Assembly (NCBI RefSeq): GCF_041262585.1 | Contig: NZ_JBGCBZ010000003.1 | Span: 124,001-188,000 of the forward strand | From: JAOEGB01 sp041262585 | GTDB taxonomy: Bacteria; Actinomycetota; Actinomycetes; Streptosporangiales; Streptosporangiaceae | Length of the DNA stretch: 64,000 nt | Reading direction: 5' to 3' | In this document: positions 55,431 to 62,382 of the stretch, piece after piece | Layout: the number at the start of each line of letters is the position of its first letter | Numbering within the stretch: the stretch's first letter is position 1 | Translations under genes and position numbers: made by a program | Notes under the pieces: generated by a model | Databases searched by the model: none | What the model was told of the DNA's origin: nothing | Seen by the model: the letters and a program-made list of their open reading frames with translations, nothing else

Positions 55431-56225
55431 TCAGCGCCGGACGCCTTCGGCGAGCTCGTGGGCCAGCTCGCGAACCGCAGTGAGGCCCGACGCCTCGTCC
55501 GGGGCGTCGAGCAGGCGCCGGATGAAGGCCGAGCCGACGATGACGCCGTCGGCGTAGGCCGCCACCTCGGCGGCCTGCCTGCCGTTGCCGACCCCGAGGC
55601 CGACGCAGACGGGCAGCGAGGTGTGCGGGCGGGTCCGCTCGACCAGGCCTTCGGCCGCGACGCTCACCGACTCCCTGGCGCCGGTCACGCCCATCAGCGA
55701 GGCCGCGTAGACGAAGCCGGTGCAGCAGGCGGCGACCCGGGCGATCCGCTCGTCCGGCGAGCTGGGCGCGACCAGGAAGACGGTGCCGAGCCCGGCCTCC
55801 TTGCTCGCCGCGAGCCACGGCTCCGACTCCTCCGGCGTGAGGTCGGGCGTGATCGTCCCCACGCCGCCCGCAGAGGCGAGGTCACGCGCGAAGCGCTCCG
55901 CGCCGTAGCGGTCGACCGGGTTCCAGTACGTCATGACCAGCGTCGCCGCGCCCGACTTGGCCACGCCCTCGACGGTGCGCATCACGTCGGCGATGCGCGT
56001 GCCGTTGGTGAGCGACCGGTGCACGGCGTCCTGGATGGTGGGGCCGTCCATGAGCGGATCGGAGTACGGCAGGCCGATCTCGATCACGTCGCAGCCGGCC
56101 TCGACCATGGCGGTCGCGGCGGCCACGGCCCCGTCCTTGGTGGGAAAGCCCGCCGGCAGGTAGCCGACCAGCGCGGCCCTGTTCTCGGCGCGCGCCTTCT
56201 CGAAGACCGTCTGGAGAGTCGTCAT
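55431..56225 (-). CDS. trpA: tryptophan synthase alpha chain
   Basis: TrpA cleaves indole-3-glycerol phosphate to indole and glyceraldehyde 3-phosphate. The 264-residue TIM barrel shows ALVGYLPAGFPTKDGA, the catalytic Glu in VIEIGLPYSDPLMDGP, the second acid near TPDLTPEESEPWL and the phosphate loop GLGVGNGRQAAEV. It starts 16 bp after trpB, so the trpC-trpB-trpA operon is intact. Confidence 0.96.
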   Translation of the reverse strand: MTTLQTVFEKARAENRAALVGYLPAGFPTKDGAVAAATAMVEAGCDVIEIGLPYSDPLMDGPTIQDAVHRSLTNGTRIADVMRTVEGVAKSGAATLVMTYWNPVDRYGAERFARDLASAGGVGTITPDLTPEESEPWLAASKEAGLGTVFLVAPSSPDERIARVAACCTGFVYAASLMGVTGARESVSVAAEGLVERTRPHTSLPVCVGLGVGNGRQAAEVAAYADGVIVGSAFIRRLLDAPDEASGLTAVRELAHELAEGVRR

Positions 56226-56241
56226 CGGTTGCCTTAGCGGG

Positions 56242-57486
56242 TCAGAGGTTGAAGTACTTCATCGCGGTGCCCATGTCCTTGTCGCCGCGGCCGGAGAGGT
56301 TCACCAGGATGGTGGCCTCGGGGCCGAGCTCCCGGCCGAGCTTGAGCGCGCCGGCGAGGGCGTGCGACGACTCGATGGCCGGGATGATGCCCTCGGTGCG
56401 GGCGAGCAGGGAGAAGGCGTCCATCGCCTCGGCGTCGGTGATGCCGTGGTAGGTGGCGCGGCCGGAGTCCTTGAGCCAGGCGTGCTCCGGCCCGACGCCC
56501 GGGTAGTCGAGGCCCGCGGAGATCGAGTGCGACTCGATCGTCTGGCCCTCCTCGTCCTGGAGGACGTAGGTGCGGGAGCCGTGCAGCACGCCGACGCTGC
56601 CCTCGGTGAGCGTGAGGGCGTGCTCACCGGTCTCCACGCCCCGCCCACCGGCCTCGTAGCCGTGGAGCTGGACGCTCTTGTCGTTGATGAAGGCGTGGAA
56701 GATGCCGATCGCGTTGGAACCCCCGCCGACGGCCGCCGCGACCGCGTCGGGCAGCCTGCCGGTGAGCTCCAGGACCTGGCGGCGGGCCTCGACGCCGATG
56801 ATGCGGGCGAAGTCGCGGACGATCTCGGGGAACGGGTGCGGGCCCGCGACCGTGCCGAACAGGTAGTGGGTGTGGTCGACGTTGGTCACCCAGTCGCGGA
56901 AGGCCTCGTTGATGGCGTCCTTCAGCGTCTGGCTTCCGTTGGTGACCGGGATGACGGTCGCGCCGAGCAGCTTCATCCTGGCGACGTTGAGCGCCTGGCG
57001 CTCGCAGTCGACGGCGCCCATGTAGATGACGCACTCCAGGCCCATGAGCGCCGCGGCGGTCGCCGTGGCGACGCCGTGCTGGCCCGCGCCGGTCTCGGCG
57101 ATCACCCGGGTCTTGCCGAGCCGCTTGGTCAGCAACGCCTGGCCGAGCACGTTATTGATCTTGTGGGCGCCGGTGTGGGTGAGGTCCTCGCGCTTGAGCA
57201 GGAGGCGCGCGCCGCCCGCGTGCTCGGCGAAGCGCGGCACCTCGGTCAGCGTGGTCGGGCGGCCCGCGTAGGTGCGCAGCAGGTGGTCGAACTCGCGGAG
57301 GAACTCGAGGTCGTTCCTGGCCTTGTCGTACTCGGCGGCCACCTCGTCGAGCGCCGGGATGAGCGCCTCCGGCACGTAACGGCCGCCGAAGATCCCGAAC
57401 TTGCCGTGGACGTCCGGGTCGTCGCCGTAGACGCCGTTGCCGGCCAGGTCGGCGGAGGTGAGCGGAGTCCCTTCCGTCGCTGTCAC
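56242..57486 (-). CDS. trpB: tryptophan synthase beta chain
   Basis: TrpB joins indole and serine to tryptophan with PLP. PLP-Lys lies in REDLTHTGAHKINNVLG, with the glycine-rich phosphate site VGGGSNAIGIFHAF, the substrate Glu region ETGAGQHGVATATAAAL and LSGRGDKDMGT near the end. GTG 57486 after GAGGAGG (414 residues) is preferred to the longer frame, and leaves a short gap after the trpC stop. Homologous trp clusters carry the same order. Confidence 0.97.
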   Translation of the reverse strand: MTATEGTPLTSADLAGNGVYGDDPDVHGKFGIFGGRYVPEALIPALDEVAAEYDKARNDLEFLREFDHLLRTYAGRPTTLTEVPRFAEHAGGARLLLKREDLTHTGAHKINNVLGQALLTKRLGKTRVIAETGAGQHGVATATAAALMGLECVIYMGAVDCERQALNVARMKLLGATVIPVTNGSQTLKDAINEAFRDWVTNVDHTHYLFGTVAGPHPFPEIVRDFARIIGVEARRQVLELTGRLPDAVAAAVGGGSNAIGIFHAFINDKSVQLHGYEAGGRGVETGEHALTLTEGSVGVLHGSRTYVLQDEEGQTIESHSISAGLDYPGVGPEHAWLKDSGRATYHGITDAEAMDAFSLLARTEGIIPAIESSHALAGALKLGRELGPEATILVNLSGRGDKDMGTAMKYFNL

Positions 57487-57503
57487 ATGGCCTCCTCTGT
57501 CGT

Positions 57504-58328
57504 TCACGACTGCTTCTCGGGTCCGGTGTCCTGGCGGGACGCCGGATGGGCGCCCGCGGTCACCAGATCGTTGACCGCGGCCTTCGGATCCTTACCCGTG
57601 ACCAGGCTCTCGCCGACGAGCACGGCGTCGGCGCCGGCCCGGGCGTAGGCGAGCAGGTCGTGCGGGCCGCGCACGCCGGACTCGGCGATCTTGATGACGC
57701 CCTCGGGGAACTTGGGCGCGAGCTTCGCGAAAACGTCGCGGTCGACTTCCAGGGTCTTGAGGTTCCGCGCGTTCACGCCGATGATCCTGGCGCCGGCGTC
57801 GAGGGCCCGGCCGAGCTCCTCGTCGGTGTGCACCTCGACCAGCGGGGTGAGGCCGATCGACTCCGCCCGCTCGATGAGCGAGACCAGCGCGTTCTGGTCG
57901 AGCGCGGCCACGATCAGCAGGGCGAGGTCCGCGCCGTACGCCCTGGCCTCCCAGAGCTGGTAGGAGGTGACGATGAAGTCCTTGCGCAGGATGGGGATGT
58001 CGACGGCCGCGCGAACGGCGGCGAGGTCGTCGAGGGTGCCGCCGAACCTGCGCCGCTCGGTCAGCACGCTGATGACGTGGGCGCCGCCCGCCTCGTAGTC
58101 GGCGGCGAGGGCGGCGGGATCCGCGATGGCGGCGAGCGCGCCCTTCGACGGGCTCGAGCGCTTCACCTCGGCGATCACCGAGACCTTGTCGCCCCCGAGC
58201 GCGGCGTAGGCGTCCTTGGGCTCGGGCGCGTGGGCGGCCCGCCGCTTGAGCTCCTCGATCGACACGGTCTTCTGCCGGTCTTCGAGATCCTCTCGCACGC
58301 CCAGGATGATGTCCTCGAGAACACTCAC
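57504..58328 (-). CDS. trpC: indole-3-glycerol phosphate synthase
   Basis: TrpC closes the indole ring of indole-3-glycerol phosphate. The 274-residue TIM barrel has VIAEVKRSSPSKGALA with the catalytic Lys/Glu, ILRKDFIVTSYQLWEARAYG, VEVHTDEELGRALDAGARII and the phosphate loop IAESGVRGPHDLL. The start GTG 58328 has GGAGAGGAGGG upstream. It is the first trp structural gene of the set here, with 144 bp upstream before the DUF2752 gene. Confidence 0.96.
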   Translation of the reverse strand: MSVLEDIILGVREDLEDRQKTVSIEELKRRAAHAPEPKDAYAALGGDKVSVIAEVKRSSPSKGALAAIADPAALAADYEAGGAHVISVLTERRRFGGTLDDLAAVRAAVDIPILRKDFIVTSYQLWEARAYGADLALLIVAALDQNALVSLIERAESIGLTPLVEVHTDEELGRALDAGARIIGVNARNLKTLEVDRDVFAKLAPKFPEGVIKIAESGVRGPHDLLAYARAGADAVLVGESLVTGKDPKAAVNDLVTAGAHPASRQDTGPEKQS

Positions 58329-58472
58329 GCGCCCTCCTCTCCTTCGGCTAGGAGCTCGCGCGATTTACCTGTCCGCTCGCTCACGCGTAAGGGTCCCTCC
58401 GGTCGGCTGCACTCCCTGTCTTGCCCTGCGATGGTATCGGCCCAACGCGCGCCGCCCCGCCACTGGGTCTCG

Positions 58473-58904
58473 TCACGGTGCGAGGAAATGACCAAAAGTC
58501 GTATTTCGCATCACCCAAAAGGCGATCACGACACCAAAGAGTCCCCAGATGTAGGCGGGATGGGCCAGGCTCGTGCGCGCGGGCCGTCCCTGCCATGATC
58601 GTAACGCCCAGCGGCCCCACCAGAAGACGAGGAACGGCACCGTGCCGACGGCGAGCGGGTTCAGCCCGAGAGCCGAGACGACGTCGGCGTGTCCCAGCGC
58701 GTGCATGGCGCGGAGCGTGCCGCATCCGGGGCAGTAGAGCCCGGTGAGGTAGAGAAACGGGCAGGTCGGGTAGTGCCCGGCCTGGTTGGGGTCCACGGCG
58801 CCCACGTACGCGAACGCCGCGGCGGTGACCGCCGCCACGCCGAGCGGCGCGAGCACGGACCGCAGCCGGTCCCTGCCTCGCCGCCCGGGGACGATCTCGG
58901 TCAT
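58473..58904 (-). CDS. DUF2752 membrane protein
   Basis: The 143-residue protein shows the DUF2752 pattern: a short helix (LAPLGVAAVTAAAFAYVGAV) then CPFLYLTGLYCPGCGTLRAM with clustered cysteines, and two further helices around GTVPFLVFWWGRWAL and LFGVVIAFWVMRNTTFG. The function is unknown; the Cys motif could bind metal or act in redox chemistry. It begins 4 bp after the CD225 gene and precedes trpC, a position that is conserved in actinomycetes. Confidence 0.88.
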   Translation of the reverse strand: MTEIVPGRRGRDRLRSVLAPLGVAAVTAAAFAYVGAVDPNQAGHYPTCPFLYLTGLYCPGCGTLRAMHALGHADVVSALGLNPLAVGTVPFLVFWWGRWALRSWQGRPARTSLAHPAYIWGLFGVVIAFWVMRNTTFGHFLAP

Positions 58905-58908
58905 GTCC

Positions 58909-59313
58909 TCAGTATGTCGAGGTGGAGGTGGTGTTGAAGCTGAACACCCCGGCCACCACGACCAGCACGATGTACAGCACGAACAAGACGAGGCCGGTGG
59001 CCAGCGACGCGATCCACCACTTCTTGGCCGACTCCGACGCGGCGACGGCGCCCTGGTAGTCACCGGCGGTCCACTTGGAGTTGACCTGGCTGGCGTAGAC
59101 GATCGACACGATGCCCAGGGGAAGGCAGCAGAGGATCGTGGTGATGATCGCCATGACGAGGTGGTTGTTCGGAGGCGTGGCGCCACCGCCGTACCCTCCG
59201 GGAGGGCCGTAACCGCCGGGCGGCGGGTAGCCTCCGCCGGGAGGGCCATAACCCCCTCCGGGCGGCTGGGCTCCGTAGCCCCCCGTGTCGCCCGGCTGAT
59301 TTCCGTAGCTCAT
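58909..59313 (-). CDS. CD225/dispanin-like Pro-Gly-rich membrane protein
   Basis: The 134-residue protein has a 45-residue N-terminal tail of Pro/Gly/Tyr repeats (GGYGPPGGGYPPPGGYGPP), then two helices with the CD225/dispanin motif: MAIITTILCCLPLGIVSIVY ASQVNSKWTAGDY and a final helix LVLFVLYIVLVVVAGVFSF. The family occurs widely in bacteria with an unclear role. ATG 59313 follows AGGAG; it is coupled to DUF2752, 4 bp downstream. Confidence 0.88.
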   Translation of the reverse strand: MSYGNQPGDTGGYGAQPPGGGYGPPGGGYPPPGGYGPPGGYGGGATPPNNHLVMAIITTILCCLPLGIVSIVYASQVNSKWTAGDYQGAVAASESAKKWWIASLATGLVLFVLYIVLVVVAGVFSFNTTSTSTY

Positions 59314-59422
59314 TTTGATGGCTCCTGTGAGATCAAGTTGCGGCGGAAGCTTAGCGACGCCGAGGTTCCATAGCCGGGGAAAAGTCCAGTTTGTGGACAA
59401 GTTGTGATCTAAGCGAATTTGC

Positions 59423-60064
59423 TCAGAACTCGCCGGAACGCCGATCCGCGGTGCCGTCGGTTGTGGGATCGGCGCCCTCGTCGATGGCGTCCCACAGGGC
59501 CCGCTCCCCGCTCACCTGGCGGCGCGTGCGGCCTCGGCTCCGGCGATCGTACCGGCCGGACATGCCGGGCCAGCGCCCGCCTCTCACGACGGCGACCGCT
59601 CCGGCGGCCACCAGCACGACACCGCCCGCCATGGCCGCGAGGGGCCACAGCCAGGCCAGGGACGGGGCGACGGCCCCGCCGCTCGCCGTCATCGCCACCG
59701 TGACGTGTTCCGGCGCGACCTTCGCGATCGTCTCCGCCCGCGTGCCGGTCCAGCTCCCCGCCACGACCGCGACCCCGCAGAGGGCGATCACGGCGGCGAT
59801 CAGCCGGCGGGGAAGGCCGCGTGTCGCCAGCACGGCCGCCGTGGCCGCGAGCCCGGCCAGCGCGGCCGGCGTCAGGAAGGGGACGAGCTCGCTCCCGGAA
59901 AGGGCCACCCTGGCCGACCCGGGCGCGCCCTCGGCCGGGTTGAGGACCAGCGTGGCCCAGGTGCGCCCGGAGGCGAGGAGCGCGAGCCCCGCCCCGGCGG
60001 CGCACGTGATCAGCCACGTCACCAGCTCGCGCCGGGCCGTACGGGCGGGATCCGGCGCCGTCAT
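59423..60064 (-). CDS. Trp-biosynthesis-associated membrane protein (TIGR02234 family)
   Basis: The 213-residue protein has four membrane helices (AAGAGLALLASGRTWATLVL, PFLTPAALAGLAATAAVLAT, IAAVIALCGVAVVAG and the segment ending VVLVAAGAVAVVRGGRWPGM). It matches the actinobacterial family found beside trp genes, whose role is unknown. A long polar tail rich in Arg and acidic residues follows the last helix. ATG 60064 overlaps the hisI stop (ATGA). In Mycobacterium and Streptomyces trpE separates it from hisI; here it does not. Confidence 0.85.
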   Translation of the reverse strand: MTAPDPARTARRELVTWLITCAAGAGLALLASGRTWATLVLNPAEGAPGSARVALSGSELVPFLTPAALAGLAATAAVLATRGLPRRLIAAVIALCGVAVVAGSWTGTRAETIAKVAPEHVTVAMTASGGAVAPSLAWLWPLAAMAGGVVLVAAGAVAVVRGGRWPGMSGRYDRRSRGRTRRQVSGERALWDAIDEGADPTTDGTADRRSGEF

Positions 60065-60411
60065 GAGGCTCCGCTCACCTCGAGCACGTCCGCGTCGAAG
60101 CAGGTGCGGTCGCCGGTGTGGCAGGCGGCCCCCACCTGGTCGACCTTGAGCAGGATCGTGTCGCCGTCGCAGTCGAGGGCCACGTGCCTCACCCACTGGA
60201 CGTGGCCGGAGGTGTCGCCCTTCACCCAGTACTCCCCGCGACTGCGGGACCAGTACGTCGCCCGGCCGGTGGTCAGCGTGCGGTGCAGCGCCTCGTCGTC
60301 CATCCAGGCGAGCATCAGCACCTCTCCGGTGTCGTGCTGCTGGACGATCGCGGGCACCAGCCCGTCGGGGGCGCGCTTCAGCCGTCCGGCGATCTTCAGG
60401 TCGAGGGCCAT
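60061..60411 (-). CDS. hisI: phosphoribosyl-AMP cyclohydrolase
   Basis: HisI opens the adenine ring of phosphoribosyl-AMP in histidine synthesis. The zinc/magnesium-binding motifs are HVALDCDGDTILLKVDQVGA and ACHTGDRTCFDADV, preceded by VLMLAWMDDEALHRTL and ATYWSRSRGEYWVKGDTSGH. The 116-residue protein from ATG 60411 is the usual size; a longer frame to 60450 is possible. It has no other his gene adjacent and is coupled to the trp-associated membrane protein. Confidence 0.95.
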   Translation of the reverse strand: MALDLKIAGRLKRAPDGLVPAIVQQHDTGEVLMLAWMDDEALHRTLTTGRATYWSRSRGEYWVKGDTSGHVQWVRHVALDCDGDTILLKVDQVGAACHTGDRTCFDADVLEVSGAS

Positions 60412-60500
60412 GCGCCAATTCTGCCGCAACGGGCGGGCGGCGCCCGCCACGGGCTACCCGGCCGTGACCAGGGACAGCGGAAGGTCCCCCAACACCGCTC

Positions 60501-60587
60501 GTGATCATGCGATGCCCGCCGATCGCATGATCACGGCGGACGCCATCCCAGCTCAACCAGCACAACCGGGAATCCGCGCATGATCAC
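60501..60587. repeat. inverted and direct copies of the dispersed palindromic element
   Basis: A 13-bp perfect inverted repeat (gtgatcatgcgat and atcgcatgatcac, loop of 8) spans 60501-60534. A third copy, gggaatccgcgcatgatcac, ends at 60587, 10 bp before the stop codon of the leftward ABC gene. Together they form the most complex instance of the GTGATCATGCACGGG element in this window. Confidence 0.7.
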
Positions 60588-60597
60588 GCCAGGTGTG

Positions 60598-62382
60598 TCA
60601 GGACGAGTGCGTGCCGGCCGTCCAGGAGGCGTAGAGGTCGGCGTAGACGCCCGGCTCCTCCACGAGGACGGCGTGCGGGCCGCGCTGGACGATCCGCCCA
60701 TGCTGGAACACCAGCACCTCGTCGGCCGCCTGGGCCGTCGAGAGGCGATGGGCGATCGAGACGGCCGTCCGGCCACGGGTCACCCCGTCGAGGGCCCGTG
60801 CCAGCCGCACCTCGGTGGCCGGGTCCACGGCGGAGGTGGCCTCGTCGAGCAGCAGCAGATCGGGGTCGGCGAGGTAGGCGCGGGCGAGGGCGACGAGCTG
60901 CCGCTCCCCCGCCGACAGCGACTCGCCGCGCTGGCCCACGGGGGTCTCCAGGCCCGCAGGCAGGCCGTCGAGCCAGTCGGCCAGCCCCAGCTCGGTCAGG
61001 GCCAGCCGGATGTGGTCGTCGGTCGCCGAGGGCAGCCCGAACCGGATGTTCTCGGCCAGTGACGAGTCGAACAGGAAGCCGTCCTGCGGCACCATCACGA
61101 TCCGCTCCCGCAACGAGGCGAACCGCACGCTCCGCAGGTCGACGCCGTCGACCAGGATCCGGCCCGACGTGGGGTCCATGAGCCGGGTGAGCAGCTTGGC
61201 GAACGTCGTCTTGCCCGACCCGGTCTCCCCCACGACCGCCACCCGCGTGCGCGGCGGGATGCCCACCGACACGTCGTGCAGCACCGGGGCGCCGCCGGGA
61301 TAGGCGAAGCCGACGCCCTCGAACTCGACGGAGATCGGCCCACGCGGCAGCGTCGCGCCGTCGGCGGGGTCGGCCACGTCGGCCGGGGTGTCGAGCACGC
61401 CGAGGATGCGGCGCCACCCGGCGATCGCGTTCTGCGCCTCGTTGAGCACCTCGGTCGCGGTCTGCAGCGGGCTGATGAACAGCGTGATCAGGAAGAGGAA
61501 GGCGATGAGGCGGCCGGCCGTGATCGACCCGGCCATGCCGAGCTCGACGCCCAGCAGCACCACTCCGGCGACGGCGACCGAGGCGACCAGCTCGGTGATC
61601 GGGAAGGTGAACCCGACGATCCGCTGGGCCCTGATCTGGGCCTTGCGCTGGGCGTTCACCGCGGTGTCGATCCGCGCCGCCGTACGGTCCTCGGAACCGT
61701 AGGCCCGGATGACCGCGCTGCCGACGACCGACTCGCTCACGGCGGCGAGGACGTCGCCCGCCCGCTCGCGGACACGGGTGTACGCCCCGGCCACCAGCCG
61801 CTGAAATCGGGGCAGGGCCACCACGAGCGGCAGGAAACAGGCCCAGACCAGCAGCGTGAGCTGCCAGGAGTAGATCGCCATGAGCACGGTCGCGACCAGC
61901 AGCTGGCCGAAGGCGATGATCAGCATCAGCCCGCCCCACTGCATGAACGTGCTGATCTGGTCCACGTCGCCGGTCACCCGCGAGACCAGCGCGCCGCGCC
62001 GCTCGGTGTTCTGGGTGAGCACCGACAGGTCGTGCACGTGCCGGAAGCCCTTGCCGCGGAGGGTGGCCAGGCCGGACTCGGTGGACCGGTAGAGCCTGAC
62101 GTTCATGAGGTAGCCGCACAGCGCGGTCAGCACCACGGCGAGCGCGCACAGGCCGATGGCGTTCCTGATGAACGGCACGTCCGGGGTGCCGCCGCGCAGG
62201 CCGCGGTCGATCACCTGCTGCACCGCGATCGGCACGATGATCTTGCCAAGGGTCGCGAGCACGGCCAGCGCCAGTGTCCCGCCGAGGCCGCGCCGGAACT
62301 CCGGCGACAGCCGCATGCCGTGCCGTAACGTCTCGAAGGCCGTCCGCTCCGCCGCCCGCAGGCCGGTCGCCACCGCCATCAC
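60598..62382 (-). CDS. heterodimeric ABC exporter, catalytically complete subunit
   Basis: The 594-residue half-exporter has six membrane helices and an ATPase domain with Walker A GETGSGKTTFAK, signature SLSAGERQLVALARAY, Walker B LLLLDEATSAVD with catalytic Glu, and switch His in VSIAHRLSTAQ. Its ATG lies in the stop region of the next gene upstream (4-nt overlap), so the pair is coupled. Substrate is unknown. It is likely to pair with the following degenerate subunit. Confidence 0.92.
   Translation of the reverse strand: MMAVATGLRAAERTAFETLRHGMRLSPEFRRGLGGTLALAVLATLGKIIVPIAVQQVIDRGLRGGTPDVPFIRNAIGLCALAVVLTALCGYLMNVRLYRSTESGLATLRGKGFRHVHDLSVLTQNTERRGALVSRVTGDVDQISTFMQWGGLMLIIAFGQLLVATVLMAIYSWQLTLLVWACFLPLVVALPRFQRLVAGAYTRVRERAGDVLAAVSESVVGSAVIRAYGSEDRTAARIDTAVNAQRKAQIRAQRIVGFTFPITELVASVAVAGVVLLGVELGMAGSITAGRLIAFLFLITLFISPLQTATEVLNEAQNAIAGWRRILGVLDTPADVADPADGATLPRGPISVEFEGVGFAYPGGAPVLHDVSVGIPPRTRVAVVGETGSGKTTFAKLLTRLMDPTSGRILVDGVDLRSVRFASLRERIVMVPQDGFLFDSSLAENIRFGLPSATDDHIRLALTELGLADWLDGLPAGLETPVGQRGESLSAGERQLVALARAYLADPDLLLLDEATSAVDPATEVRLARALDGVTRGRTAVSIAHRLSTAQAADEVLVFQHGRIVQRGPHAVLVEEPGVYADLYASWTAGTHSS

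Noticed and set aside
58325..58384. 19-codon open frame ending in the trpC start
   Set aside because: It overlaps trpC in a coupled manner but has no Trp codons and no ribosome site, so it is not a convincing leader peptide.
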